64,000 bases of DNA from positions 180,125 through 244,124 of the forward strand of contig NZ_JAGMUK010000040.1 of NCBI RefSeq assembly GCF_019049245.1. Reading direction: 5' to 3'. The stretch is from Streptomyces sp. AC555_RSS877. GTDB lineage: Bacteria > Actinomycetota > Actinomycetes > Streptomycetales > Streptomycetaceae. Of this stretch, positions 34,210 through 42,980 are shown in pieces. The stretch's first letter is position 1, and each line of letters begins with the position of its first letter. The notes under the pieces are model-generated. The model ran no database searches and had not been told where the DNA came from. It was given only the letters and a program-made list of their open reading frames with translations. The position numbers and the translations under genes are program-made.

Positions 34210-35130
34210 ATGACAAAACGCGCCTCGGACGCTTCGGACGTGTCCGTGAGCCCGCCCAGGAGACGAAGCAAGTACACCCTCGCACCGCTCGTCCTCATCA
34301 CGGGCAATGTCGTGCTCTTCGCGCTGTTCTTCGTCTGGCCGGCGGTGATCGGGCTCGTCTACTCCTTCACGAACTACACGGGCGTAGGGGCGTTCCAGTT
34401 CGTCGGACTGGACAACTACCAGAAGCTGCTCGGGGACTCGACCTTCTACGCCGCGACGACCCGCACGCTGCTGTACACCGTGCTCTTCGTTCCGCTGAAC
34501 TTCGTGTTGTCGCTGCTCATCGCCAACGTGCTGGTGAGCAAGCACGCCAAGGGCGCGTCGGTCGCCCGCATCTTCTTCTTCATCCCGTGGCTGCTGTCGC
34601 CCATCATCGTGGGTGTCCTGTGGCGATGGCTGTTCGGTGAGAACTTCGGACTGGTCAACTACCTCATCGAGAAGGTCGGCGGAAGCGCCGTTCCATGGCA
34701 GTCGAACGCGGACCTGTCACTGATCGTGGTCGTGGTGGCGGCAGCCTGGGCCTGGACGGGCTTCTCCATGCTGCTGTTCATCGCGGCGATCAAGAACGTA
34801 CCGACGTCGTACTACGAGGCGGCGGCGCTCGACGGCGCCGGTCCGTGGCGCCAGTTCATCAGCATCACCCTGCCGAGCATCGCCCCCACGTCCTTCATCG
34901 TCATCCTGCTCAACACGATCCACGCGATGAAGGAATACGCGGTGTTCGCCTCCCTCAACAACGGTGGACCCGGAACGTCGAACAACCTGCTTGTCCAGTA
35001 CATCTACCAGACGGGGTTCAAGACGGGCCAGATCGGCTACGCGAGCGCCGCGTCGTTCGTGCTCATGCTCATCCTGATGGGCGTCGCGATCATCCAGATG
35101 ATGGTCAACCGGCGGGTGGAGAACCGATGA
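34210..35130 (+). CDS. sugar ABC permease, MalF-type (operon 2)
   Basis: A 306-residue inner-membrane permease with about six helices; the first is at about 30-52 (VLITGNVVLFALFFVWPAVI). The EAA loop reads VPTSYYEAAALDGAGPWRQF, which contacts the shared ATPase. It follows the binding-protein gene after 129 nt that include a hairpin, and its last bases overlap the next permease gene (ATGA at 35127-35130), implying translational coupling and equal expression of the two subunits. As in operon 1, no ATPase gene is present. Confidence 0.92.
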   Translation: MTKRASDASDVSVSPPRRRSKYTLAPLVLITGNVVLFALFFVWPAVIGLVYSFTNYTGVGAFQFVGLDNYQKLLGDSTFYAATTRTLLYTVLFVPLNFVLSLLIANVLVSKHAKGASVARIFFFIPWLLSPIIVGVLWRWLFGENFGLVNYLIEKVGGSAVPWQSNADLSLIVVVVAAAWAWTGFSMLLFIAAIKNVPTSYYEAAALDGAGPWRQFISITLPSIAPTSFIVILLNTIHAMKEYAVFASLNNGGPGTSNNLLVQYIYQTGFKTGQIGYASAASFVLMLILMGVAIIQMMVNRRVENR

Positions 35131-36029
35131 CAACCACAGACACACTGCGCAAGGCCGACGCCGATTCCGTGCCGGCCGTCTCCAGGAAGCGGTCCCGCGG
35201 CGCGGCGAGCGGCGGGCTTCGGCGCGCGATTGCCCCGACGACTCTGCTGTGGGTCCTGGCGGGCCTCTACGGGCTGCCGGTGCTGTGGTTCGTCCTCAGC
35301 TCCTTGAAGCCGGCGGGAGACCTGTTCTCCCTTCCGCTGACGCTGTTCCCGGACGACCCCACCGTGTCGGGTTACAAGCAAGCGTGGGCAAGCGCCAACT
35401 TCTCCGGGTACTTCATCAACACGATCATCGTGTGCGTGATCGCGACGATCCTCACGGTGGGGGTCAGCTGCTGCACCGGGTACGCGCTGGCCAAGTACGA
35501 CAACAAATGGCTCAAGGCCTTCTTCCTCTGCATCCTGGCCACCACGATGCTGCCGGCCGAGGTCATGCTCGCCCCGCTGTTCCTGGTGGTCCGCGACCTC
35601 GGCCTCTACAACTCGCTCTCCGGCATCATCCTCCCGGCCCTGCTCACCGCGACCGGGTGCTTCATGTTCCGCCAGTTCTTCCTGACGGTCCCCGACGAGC
35701 TCATCGAGGCCGCCCGCATCGACGGCGCGCGTGAGCTGTCGATCTTCCTGAGGATCATGGTGCCGCTCTCCCGGCCCATCATGCTGACGCTCGCCATCCT
35801 GTCGTTCCAGTGGAGGTGGAACGACTACATCTGGCCGCTGCTGATGCTCAACGACCCCGAGAAGTTCACCGTGCAGATCGGCATCCAGAGCCTCGTCGGC
35901 GCGCAGAACATCAACTGGTCGGTGCTGCTCGGCGGATCGGTCATCTCCATGGTCCCGCTGATCGTCGTCTTCCTGGTGTTCCAGAAGTACGTCATGAACG
36001 CCGACATCAACGCCGGACTGAAGGACTGA
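35127..36029 (+). CDS. sugar ABC permease, MalG-type (operon 2)
   Basis: A 300-residue membrane subunit with a basic cytoplasmic N-terminus (SRKRSRGAASGGLRRAI) and about six transmembrane helices. The EAA loop is VPDELIEAARIDGARELSIF. It overlaps the preceding permease by 4 nt (ATGA) and is followed after only 2 nt by the TTG start of the lyase-like gene, so all three are tightly coupled. The C-terminus KYVMNADINAGLKD matches MalG-type subunits that end just after the last helix. Confidence 0.92.
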   Translation: MTTTDTLRKADADSVPAVSRKRSRGAASGGLRRAIAPTTLLWVLAGLYGLPVLWFVLSSLKPAGDLFSLPLTLFPDDPTVSGYKQAWASANFSGYFINTIIVCVIATILTVGVSCCTGYALAKYDNKWLKAFFLCILATTMLPAEVMLAPLFLVVRDLGLYNSLSGIILPALLTATGCFMFRQFFLTVPDELIEAARIDGARELSIFLRIMVPLSRPIMLTLAILSFQWRWNDYIWPLLMLNDPEKFTVQIGIQSLVGAQNINWSVLLGGSVISMVPLIVVFLVFQKYVMNADINAGLKD

Positions 36030-36031
36030 CC

Positions 36032-37750
36032 TTGCCCACCCCGCTCGACCACGAGTTCGTCCGCGCGGCGGCCCGCGCCGCCGACCGGCTGGCCGCCCCG
36101 CTCGCGGCCCGCCCCGACGAGGAACCCGCCGGTGTGCCGCACCGCGGCCTGGCGCGGCGGGTCAAGACCCTGGTCGCGGCATACCGTTCCCCGGACTCCG
36201 CACTGCACAGCAGCGGGCAGGCCGTCGCCGCCGCGAGGACCCACCTCCGCGCCCTGCGGGCCGCGCAGACCACCACCGGCCTCTTCGCCGGCGGCGACAA
36301 CGTGCAGTCACCGCCGGACTCCGCCTTCACCGTCAACGACGTGTGCGACGCGCACGTCCTCGCCGCCGACGGGGGGCCGGAGCTGCGCGACGTCACGGCA
36401 GCGCTCGCCGAGATCGCCGGCGCCGTCTCGGGCAGCCTCCTGACGGGCGGGGTGCACACCCCGAACCATCGCTGGGAGCTGTGCGCGGCGCTGGCCCGGC
36501 TGCACCGGTCGTTCCCGGACGACCGGCTGCTCGACCGTGTCGAGGAGTGGCTTGCCGAGGGCGTCGACATCGACGCGGAGGGCCTGTACTCGGAACGGAG
36601 CGCCAACTACGCGGCCCACGTGTCCAACCCGTCGCTGCTGCTGCTGGCCGAAGTGCTCGGCCGCGCCGACCTGCTGTACGCCGTCGAACGCAATCTCGCC
36701 ACGACCCTGGACCTGATCAGGCCCGACGGCACGGTGGAGACCGTCCACTCGCGACGGCAGGACCAGAACCACGCGTTCCCGCTGGCGCCCTACCTGCCGC
36801 ACTACCGGCTGCTCGCGATCCGCACCGGCCGGGGCGACTTCGCCCGGGTGGCGCGGCTGGCGGCCGCCGGCGGTATCGACGACCCCGACCTGCTCGCCGA
36901 GACCCTCCTCACCCCGGACCTGTGCCGCGCCCTGCCGGCCCCGACCGCGGAGACCGTTCCGCGCGACCGGTACCTCACCACCGCACGCCTCGCCGCCCGC
37001 GCGTCGACCGACGCGCACACGGTGGTGTACGGCGGCTCCGACGTGCCCGAGCACCGGCGCATCCGCTCGGGCCTCGCCTGCAACCCCACCTTCCTGCGCC
37101 TGTTCGCCGGCGACGCCGTCCTCGACGCGGTCCGCCTCTCGCGGGGGTTCTTCGATCTGGGCCCGTTCCGAGCCGCCGGCATGGAGCAGCTCGCCGACAA
37201 CCGGTACCGGCTCACCGAAACCCTCACGGCCGCCTACTACCAGCCGCTCCCGAAGGACGACAGGCGGGACGACGGTGTCTACCGACTGGTGGACGACGGA
37301 CGTTTCTCGGCCTCGATGGCCTTCCCGGATCGGCCTCGGGACGAGGTCTCCCACACGACCCGCGTCGAGGTGGACCTGAGGGAAGACGGTGCCGACCTGC
37401 GGATCGACATCAGCGGACCCCGGGTGCCCTGGGCCCTCGAACTGACCTTCCGGCCGGGAGGTGTGCCAGAGGGCGCCGTACCGATCGGTGACGGACGCTG
37501 GTGCCTGACGACCGGTTCCATGACCTACCGGGTCGGGGACGACGAGATCCGGGTCGAGGCCGACGTCGAGGCGGGCGAACCGCTAGCCGGGCCGGACCGG
37601 AGCGACGTACTGCGCTACGACCCGGGTCAGGACTACACCGTGGTGGGCGGCACCGACGCGACGACCGGGAACCGCGTCTACATCGGTGGACTCGGCCCGC
37701 ACACACTGACCGTCGCACTGCGCGCCCGTCGGCCCGCACCTGTCGTGTGA
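36032..37750 (+). CDS. (alpha/alpha)-toroid lyase-like enzyme (heparinase II/III-type), TTG start
   Basis: A 572-residue cytoplasmic protein without a signal peptide. The N-terminal two-thirds are helical with toroid-lyase-like blocks: SAFTVNDVCDAH (N102), GGVHTPNHRWELCAALARLH (H142, N145, H146) and YSERSANYAAHVSNPSLLLL (Y193). The C-terminal third is rich in beta strands (TTRVEVDLREDGADLRIDIS), as in lyases with a toroid followed by a sandwich. N/H/Y could form the catalytic set of a polysaccharide lyase, but I cannot place it in a numbered PL family. TTG 36032 is chosen since AAGGA lies 6 nt upstream and it starts 2 nt after the permease stop. Probably cleaves an oligosaccharide taken up by the operon. 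Confidence 0.72.
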   Translation: MPTPLDHEFVRAAARAADRLAAPLAARPDEEPAGVPHRGLARRVKTLVAAYRSPDSALHSSGQAVAAARTHLRALRAAQTTTGLFAGGDNVQSPPDSAFTVNDVCDAHVLAADGGPELRDVTAALAEIAGAVSGSLLTGGVHTPNHRWELCAALARLHRSFPDDRLLDRVEEWLAEGVDIDAEGLYSERSANYAAHVSNPSLLLLAEVLGRADLLYAVERNLATTLDLIRPDGTVETVHSRRQDQNHAFPLAPYLPHYRLLAIRTGRGDFARVARLAAAGGIDDPDLLAETLLTPDLCRALPAPTAETVPRDRYLTTARLAARASTDAHTVVYGGSDVPEHRRIRSGLACNPTFLRLFAGDAVLDAVRLSRGFFDLGPFRAAGMEQLADNRYRLTETLTAAYYQPLPKDDRRDDGVYRLVDDGRFSASMAFPDRPRDEVSHTTRVEVDLREDGADLRIDISGPRVPWALELTFRPGGVPEGAVPIGDGRWCLTTGSMTYRVGDDEIRVEADVEAGEPLAGPDRSDVLRYDPGQDYTVVGGTDATTGNRVYIGGLGPHTLTVALRARRPAPVV

Positions 37751-37858
37751 CCGGGACGGCCATGGCCACTCAGGCATGGAGAGTTGACAGGAGTACCGCC
37801 GCGGTCCGCCCATTCGGATGTACGTGCCAAGTATGGTGCCGGACCTGAACCTGGCCGC

Positions 37859-38083
37859 ATGACGAAGAAGAAACCCCGCAAAGGCGACAAGGTCACCTGG
37901 AAGAGCCACGGGCAGGAGGTCCCCGGGAAGGTCACCAGGAAGATCACGGAGCGCACCGAGGCGGCCGGCCGGACCGTGGACGCCTCGGAAGACGAACCGC
38001 AGTACGAGGTGGAGAGCGACAAGACGGGCCGCTCCGCGGTCCACAAGCCCGACGCCCTGCGCAGGAAGGGCGACGACTCCTGA
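37859..38083 (+). CDS. DUF2945 (TUDOR-like, hypervirulence-associated) small protein
   Basis: A 74-residue basic protein (MTKKKPRKGDKVTWKSHGQE, then VPGKVTRKITERTE, YEVESDKTGRSAVHKPDALR) matching DUF2945, a small Tudor-like domain family. Its role is unknown; some members have been linked to stress or virulence in fungi and bacteria. It ends at 38083, overlapping the next start by 1 nt (TGATG), and pairs with DUF3140, a common adjacency in actinomycetes, which suggests a joint function. Confidence 0.85.
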   Translation: MTKKKPRKGDKVTWKSHGQEVPGKVTRKITERTEAAGRTVDASEDEPQYEVESDKTGRSAVHKPDALRRKGDDS

Positions 38084-38433
38084 TGGCCGACCAGGGTGAC
38101 GACCAGGACCGGAAGGCCACGCTGGACGCCTTCGCCGAGGCCGTCAACATGACGCCGGGCCGGCTGGAGAAGTGGTTGGAGACGGACGAGTCCAAGAGCG
38201 TCGGCCAGAGCACGGGCGGTGGGGACGGGGAGAGCGTGGGGCACGCCTCCGGGCGGCGGATCGTCGAACTGCTCCGCACCAAGAAGGCCGACCTCAGCGA
38301 CGACGACGTCGCACACATGCGCAAAGTGGTCGGTTACGTCCACCGGCACGTCAAGCAGCGCCCGGCAGGCGATGTCACCGACACCCCGTGGCGCCACTCC
38401 CTCATGAACTGGGGCCACGACCCCCTCGCCTAG
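38083..38433 (+). CDS. DUF3140 protein, partner of DUF2945
   Basis: A 116-residue acidic helical protein (KATLDAFAEAVNMTPGRLEK, then LETDESKSVGQ, GRRIVELLRTKKADLSDDDV, VVGYVHRHVKQRP) matching DUF3140. It has a helix-turn-helix-like rhythm near residues 14-30. The gene overlaps the DUF2945 stop by one base, so translation is probably coupled. Its 3-prime end overlaps the convergent kinase gene by 32 nt (38402-38433). Function unknown. Confidence 0.85.
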   Translation: MADQGDDQDRKATLDAFAEAVNMTPGRLEKWLETDESKSVGQSTGGGDGESVGHASGRRIVELLRTKKADLSDDDVAHMRKVVGYVHRHVKQRPAGDVTDTPWRHSLMNWGHDPLA

Positions 38434-39157
38434 AGCCACCCGGCAGGCCGGACCGCTCCCGGTCCGCCGCGGCACGCTGACGGACCGCCCCCCGCGGCTG
38501 CCGCACCTGCGGCTGCCCCAGAAGGTCCCGCACCACCAGATCCGCCCGCTCGCGCGTCGCGGCGACCAGCTCGGCGTTGTGCTCGTCGGAGCCCAGCACC
38601 CAGGCCACCGCCTCCTCGTGGCCCTTGCCGAACTCCTCGTGCCGGGCGACCAGCCGCCGTACCCGCTCCTCCTCGTCGGTCTCGCAGAACCACACCTCGT
38701 CCAGCTCGGCCCGGACCCGCGCCCAGGCGCCCGTGTCCAGCAGCAGGTAGTTGCCCTCGGTCACGACCAGCCGGGCGGCCGGCGGGACCGGGATCGCGCC
38801 CGCGACCGGCTGCTCCAGCACCCGTTCGAAGCCGGGCGCGTACACGGTCTCGCCGTCCGGCTCCTGGACGCGCAGCCGCCGCAGCAGTGCCGCGTACCCC
38901 GCCGCGTCGAAGGTGTCGGGCGCGCCCTTGCGCTCGCGTCGGCCGAGGCGGTCGAGTTCGACGTCGGCGAGGTGGAAGCCGTCCATGGGGACGTGCGCCA
39001 CCCACGGGTCGCCGTCGGCGTTGAGCGCCCGCACCAGGTTCTCGGCGAGCGTCGTCTTGCCGGCGCCCGGACTGCCGGCGATGCCGAGGAGCGCACGGCG
39101 GCCGTGGGCGGTGAGGGCCCGGGCCCGGGTGAGGAGGTCGTCGAAGGTCAGGGGCAC
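38402..39157 (-). CDS. P-loop nucleoside/uridine kinase-like protein
   Basis: A 251-residue P-loop NTPase. The Walker A is GIAGSPGAGKTTLAENLVRA near residue 24; the substrate motif HVPMDGFHLADVELDRLGRR is typical of uridine/pantothenate-kinase-like proteins. ARLVVTEGNYLLLDTGAWAR forms a Walker B-like strand with the following Asp. Such enzymes phosphorylate nucleosides, fructose or pantothenate; the exact acceptor is unknown. GTG 39157 fits the protein start directly before LTFDDLLTRARAL. The last ~25 residues are low-complexity basic and extend into the convergent DUF3140 gene. Confidence 0.82.
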   Translation of the reverse strand: MPLTFDDLLTRARALTAHGRRALLGIAGSPGAGKTTLAENLVRALNADGDPWVAHVPMDGFHLADVELDRLGRRERKGAPDTFDAAGYAALLRRLRVQEPDGETVYAPGFERVLEQPVAGAIPVPPAARLVVTEGNYLLLDTGAWARVRAELDEVWFCETDEEERVRRLVARHEEFGKGHEEAVAWVLGSDEHNAELVAATRERADLVVRDLLGQPQVRQPRGAVRQRAAADRERSGLPGGSRRGGRGPSS

Positions 39158-39242
39158 GCGACCGAGTCTGTCACCCGGCGTCGAGCCGATGACTTCGGGT
39201 GGGCAGGGCACTCTGGTCCGGACGAGAGGAGGGATCCATTCC

Positions 39243-39638
39243 ATGTCCGACGACCAGGCGCAGATCCGCACGCTGATCACCAACTGGGCCGAGGCCGTCC
39301 ACCGGGGCGACCTCGACGGCGTCCTCGCCGGCCACGCCGAGGACCTCGTGATGTTCAACGTGGCGCCGCCCCACGAGGGCATCCACGGCCTGGCCGCCTA
39401 CGGGGCGACCTGGCCGCCGTTCTTCGGGTGGCAGGCCCAGGGCGCCTGCTTCGACATCGAGACCCTCGACGTCACGGCCGGCACCGACGTCGCCTACGCC
39501 CACGCGCTGCTGCGCTGCGCCTCACCCGAGGAACTCGCCGAGCACCCCGGCGTGCGCCTGAGGCTGACCTTCGGTCTGCGCAAGGAACGGGGCCGCTGGC
39601 TGGTCGCACACGAGCACCACTCGTTCCCGCACGACTGA
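39243..39638 (+). CDS. SnoaL-like / NTF2-fold protein
   Basis: A 131-residue protein of the NTF2-like superfamily: QIRTLITNWAEAVHRGDLDG, LAGHAEDLVMFNVAPPHEGI, AYAHALLRCASPEELA and FGLRKERGRWLVAHEHHSFP. Such stand-alone domains often bind small hydrophobic ligands or act as isomerases or cyclases; a ketosteroid-isomerase or SnoaL-type role cannot be decided. ATG 39243. It lies between a divergent kinase and the HAD gene with no tight coupling. Confidence 0.85.
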   Translation: MSDDQAQIRTLITNWAEAVHRGDLDGVLAGHAEDLVMFNVAPPHEGIHGLAAYGATWPPFFGWQAQGACFDIETLDVTAGTDVAYAHALLRCASPEELAEHPGVRLRLTFGLRKERGRWLVAHEHHSFPHD

Positions 39639-39736
39639 CCCGGCGCACCAAGAGGGGCGTAAGAGTGTGTCGTGAAGTGCGCCCTGTGTGGCGTGCGCCA
39701 CTCACTGGACCCGCTCTCGTGGGGAACCGTGTCTGT

Positions 39737-40474
39737 ATGACGGAGCTCGGTCTTCCCGAAGACATCCTGGCCTGCCTCTTCGACCTCGACGGTGTGGTCA
39801 CCAAGACGGCCGTCGTGCACGCGGCCGCCTGGAAGGAGATGTTCGACGCGTTCCTGCGCGAACGTGAGGGTGAGCAGTTCCGGCCGTTCGGCGACGCCGA
39901 CTACGACGAGTACGTCGACGGCCGCCCCCGGGCCGACGGCGTCCGCACCTTCCTCGCCTCCCGCGGCATCGAACTGCCCGAAGGCGCCCCTGACGACCCA
40001 TCAGACGCCCCGACGGTGCACGGCCTGGGCAACCGCAAGAACGACCTGGTGCTGGAGAAGATCCGCACCGACGGCGTCGAGGCCTACGACGGCACCCTGC
40101 GCTATCTCGAAGCGGTCCGCGCGCGCGGCCTGCGCACCGCGATCGTCTCCTCCAGCGCCAACTGCCGCGACGTGCTGCGCGCCATCGACGCCGAGGGCTA
40201 CTTCGACGTACGCGTCGACGGTGTGGTGGCCGCCGAACGGAAACTGCCGGGCAAGCCGCGCCCCGACACCTTCCTGGCCGCCGCCCGGGACCTGGGCGTC
40301 GACCCCTCGCGCTGCGCCGTCTTCGAGGACGCACTGGCCGGCATGGACGCGGGCCGCTCCGGCCACTTCGGGCACGTCGTCGGCGTCGACCGGGTCGGCC
40401 AGACCGACGCCCTGTACGCGCACGGCGCGAACGTCGTCGTGAAGGACCTGGCCGAGCTGGGAGGCAAGGCGTGA
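39737..40474 (+). CDS. HAD-family beta-phosphoglucomutase
   Basis: A 245-residue HAD phosphotransferase. Motif I is CLFDLDGVVTKTA (nucleophile Asp and the acid Asp two residues on), motif II SSSANCRDVL, motif III Lys in ERKLPGKPRPDTF, and motif IV FEDALAGMDAG. It has an unusually long cap (DADYDEYVDGRPRADGVRTF, VHGLGNRKNDLVLEKI) as in beta-PGM. The stop overlaps the GTG of the GH65 gene by 3 nt, so the phosphorylase makes beta-glucose 1-phosphate and this mutase converts it to glucose 6-phosphate for glycolysis. Confidence 0.9.
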   Translation: MTELGLPEDILACLFDLDGVVTKTAVVHAAAWKEMFDAFLREREGEQFRPFGDADYDEYVDGRPRADGVRTFLASRGIELPEGAPDDPSDAPTVHGLGNRKNDLVLEKIRTDGVEAYDGTLRYLEAVRARGLRTAIVSSSANCRDVLRAIDAEGYFDVRVDGVVAAERKLPGKPRPDTFLAAARDLGVDPSRCAVFEDALAGMDAGRSGHFGHVVGVDRVGQTDALYAHGANVVVKDLAELGGKA

Positions 40475-42825
40475 TCACCGAAAGGGCGTACACCGTCGAA
40501 CCCTGGGCCGTACGCGAGAGGGACCTCGACCTCGACGTCCTCGCGCAGAGCGAGTCCGTGTTCGCGCTGTCCAACGGCCACGTCGGCTGGCGCGGCAACC
40601 TCGACGAGGGCGAACCCCACGGCCTGCCCGGCTCCTACCTCAACGGCGTGTACGAGCTCCACCCGCTGCCCTACGCCGAGGCGGGCTACGGCTACCCGGA
40701 GTCCGGCCAGACGGTCATCAACGTCACCAACGGCAAGGTGCTGCGGCTGCTGGTCGACGACGAGCCCTTCGACCTGCGCTACGGCCGGCTCGTGGCCCAC
40801 GAACGCACCCTGGACCTGCGCAGGGGAGTGCTGGAGCGGACCTGCGAGTGGATCTCCCCGGCCGGCTCCCGCATCCGGGTGCGCTCGACCCGGCTGGTCT
40901 CGCTCACGCAGCGGGCGATCGCGGCCGTGGCGTACGAGGTGGAACCCGTCGACAGCCGGACCCGGGTGGTGATCCAGTCGGAACTCGTCGCCAACGAGAG
41001 CCTGCCCGAGCCGAACGGCGACCCGCGCGCCGCCCAGGCCCTGAAGTCGCCCCTGGAGCCCGAGGAGGACTTCGCCTCCGGGTCGCGGCTGCGCCTGGTG
41101 CACCGCACCCGCCGCAGCGGATTCCGGATCGCCGTGGCCGCCGACCACGTCATCGACGGACCCGAGCGGACCACGACCGACAGCGAGAGCAACGTGGACG
41201 TGTCCCGGCTGACGGTCACCTCCGTCCTGGAACCCGGGCAACGCCTGCGGGTCGAGAAGCTCGTCGCCCACGGCTGGTCCGGGGCCCGCTCCCGGCCCGC
41301 GATGAGCGACCAGGTCGAGGCGGCGCTGGCGGCGGCCGCCCACAGCGGCTGGCAGGGCCTGCTGGACGAACAGCAGGAGTACCTCGACGACTTCTGGGCC
41401 CGCGCCGACGTCGAGGTGGACGGCGACGAGGAGATCCAGCAGGCCGTCCGCTTCGCCCTCTTCCACGTCCTGCAAGCCGGTGCCCGCGCCGAACAACGGG
41501 CCATCCCCGCCAAGGGACTGACCGGCTCCGGCTACGACGGGCACGCCTTCTGGGACACCGAGACCTTCGTCCTGCCCCTGCTCACCTACACCGCGCCCGA
41601 CTCCGTCGCCGAGGCGCTGCGCTGGCGGCAGAACACCCTGCCCGCCGCCCGGGAACGCGCCCAGCAACTCGGCCTCGGCGGCGCCGCGTTCCCCTGGCGG
41701 ACCATCGAGGGCTCGGAAGGGTCCGCGTACTGGCCCGCCGGCACGGCCGCCTTCCATGTGAACGCCGCCATAGCCGACGCCGTGGTGCGTTACACGGCGG
41801 CCACCGGCGACACCCACTTCGAACGGGACACCGGCGTCGAACTCCTGGTGGAGACCGCCCGCCTGTGGCGCTCGCTCGGCCACCACGACCACCACGGTGT
41901 CTTCCACATCGACGGCGTCACCGGCCCCGACGAGTACAGCGCGGTAGCCGACGACAACCTCTACACGAACCTCATGGCCAGGGCGAACCTCCTGTCCGCC
42001 GCCGACGCCTGCGAACGCCACCCGGAGCAGGCGGCCCGGCTCGGCGTAGACGAGGAGGAGAGCGCCGGCTGGCGGGACGCCGCCGAGGCCGTCCACATCC
42101 CCTACAACGACGAACTCGGCGTCCACGAACAGCACGCGGGTTTCACCCGCTACCAGCGCTGGGACTTCGCCGGTACGAGCGCCGACCAGTACCCGCTGCT
42201 GCTGCACTTCCCCTACTTCGACCTCTACCGCAAGCAGGTCGTCAAGCAGGCCGACCTGGTCCTGGCGATGTACACGTGCAGCGGCTGGTTCGAGGAGTAC
42301 CACGACGAGGAGCAGATCGCCCGCAACTTCGCCTACTACGAGCCCCTGACGGTACGGGACTCCTCACTCTCGGCGTGCTGCCAGGCGGTCGTCGCCGCCC
42401 AGGCCGGCCACCTCGCTCTCGCCTACGACTACACCGCCGAGGCGGCCCTGATGGACCTCGCCGACCTGGAGCAGAACACCCGCGACGGACTCCACATCGC
42501 CTCTCTGGCCGGCACCTGGACCGCTCTGGTCGCCGGATTCGGCGGCCTGCGCCGCGACGGCGACTCGCTCCGCTTCGCCCCGCGACTGCCCGACAGGTTC
42601 AGCCGGCTCGCCTTCACCCTCCAGCTCCTCGGCCGTCGTCTGCGCGTGGAGATCGGCCCGGACAAGGCGACGTACACGCTGGTCGCGGGCGACCCGCTGA
42701 CCATCCGCCACCACGGCACCCCGCTGACCGTGAACGGGGAGGGCCCCGTCGTCCGCGGGATCCCGGCGCAGAAGTCGCGCCCGGCCCCGGAACAACCCCC
42801 GCACCGCATCCCCAACCCGCGCTGA
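40471..42825 (+). CDS. glycoside hydrolase family 65 disaccharide phosphorylase
   Basis: A 784-residue cytoplasmic GH65 enzyme. The general acid is E488 in HIDGVTGPDEYSAVADDN; the phosphate site is formed by VRDSSLSACCQAVVAAQAG; the N-terminal super-beta-sandwich starts VFALSNGHVGWRGNLDEGEP. GH65 phosphorylases act on maltose, trehalose, kojibiose, nigerose or similar, giving beta-glucose 1-phosphate plus a monosaccharide. Which disaccharide is used cannot be told from motifs alone. The GTG start (40471) overlaps the HAD stop. A strong hairpin follows the gene (42846-42892), ending the two-gene transcript. Confidence 0.9.
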   Translation: MITERAYTVEPWAVRERDLDLDVLAQSESVFALSNGHVGWRGNLDEGEPHGLPGSYLNGVYELHPLPYAEAGYGYPESGQTVINVTNGKVLRLLVDDEPFDLRYGRLVAHERTLDLRRGVLERTCEWISPAGSRIRVRSTRLVSLTQRAIAAVAYEVEPVDSRTRVVIQSELVANESLPEPNGDPRAAQALKSPLEPEEDFASGSRLRLVHRTRRSGFRIAVAADHVIDGPERTTTDSESNVDVSRLTVTSVLEPGQRLRVEKLVAHGWSGARSRPAMSDQVEAALAAAAHSGWQGLLDEQQEYLDDFWARADVEVDGDEEIQQAVRFALFHVLQAGARAEQRAIPAKGLTGSGYDGHAFWDTETFVLPLLTYTAPDSVAEALRWRQNTLPAARERAQQLGLGGAAFPWRTIEGSEGSAYWPAGTAAFHVNAAIADAVVRYTAATGDTHFERDTGVELLVETARLWRSLGHHDHHGVFHIDGVTGPDEYSAVADDNLYTNLMARANLLSAADACERHPEQAARLGVDEEESAGWRDAAEAVHIPYNDELGVHEQHAGFTRYQRWDFAGTSADQYPLLLHFPYFDLYRKQVVKQADLVLAMYTCSGWFEEYHDEEQIARNFAYYEPLTVRDSSLSACCQAVVAAQAGHLALAYDYTAEAALMDLADLEQNTRDGLHIASLAGTWTALVAGFGGLRRDGDSLRFAPRLPDRFSRLAFTLQLLGRRLRVEIGPDKATYTLVAGDPLTIRHHGTPLTVNGEGPVVRGIPAQKSRPAPEQPPHRIPNPR

Positions 42826-42845
42826 CCGCGCGGAGTCCAGTCGCT

Positions 42846-42892
42846 CGACCAGGTCCTGCAGGCCCGAGAACCGGGCCGGCAGGACCTGGTCG
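42846..42892 (+). terminator. long terminator hairpin after the GH65 gene
   Basis: CGACCAGGTCCTGC and its perfect complement GCAGGACCTGGTCG (42846-42892) enclose a second stem (GGCCCG / CGGGCC), giving a 47-nt nearly continuous hairpin 21 nt after the stop codon. It likely terminates the HAD-GH65 transcript. Confidence 0.85.
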
Positions 42893-42980
42893 CGTACGTG
42901 GCTGCCCCGCCGAGGCTTCAGGCACCTGGCCGATTTCGACCCTGCACACCAGTCCGAAGCGGGTTAGTTTGTCTATGTTT

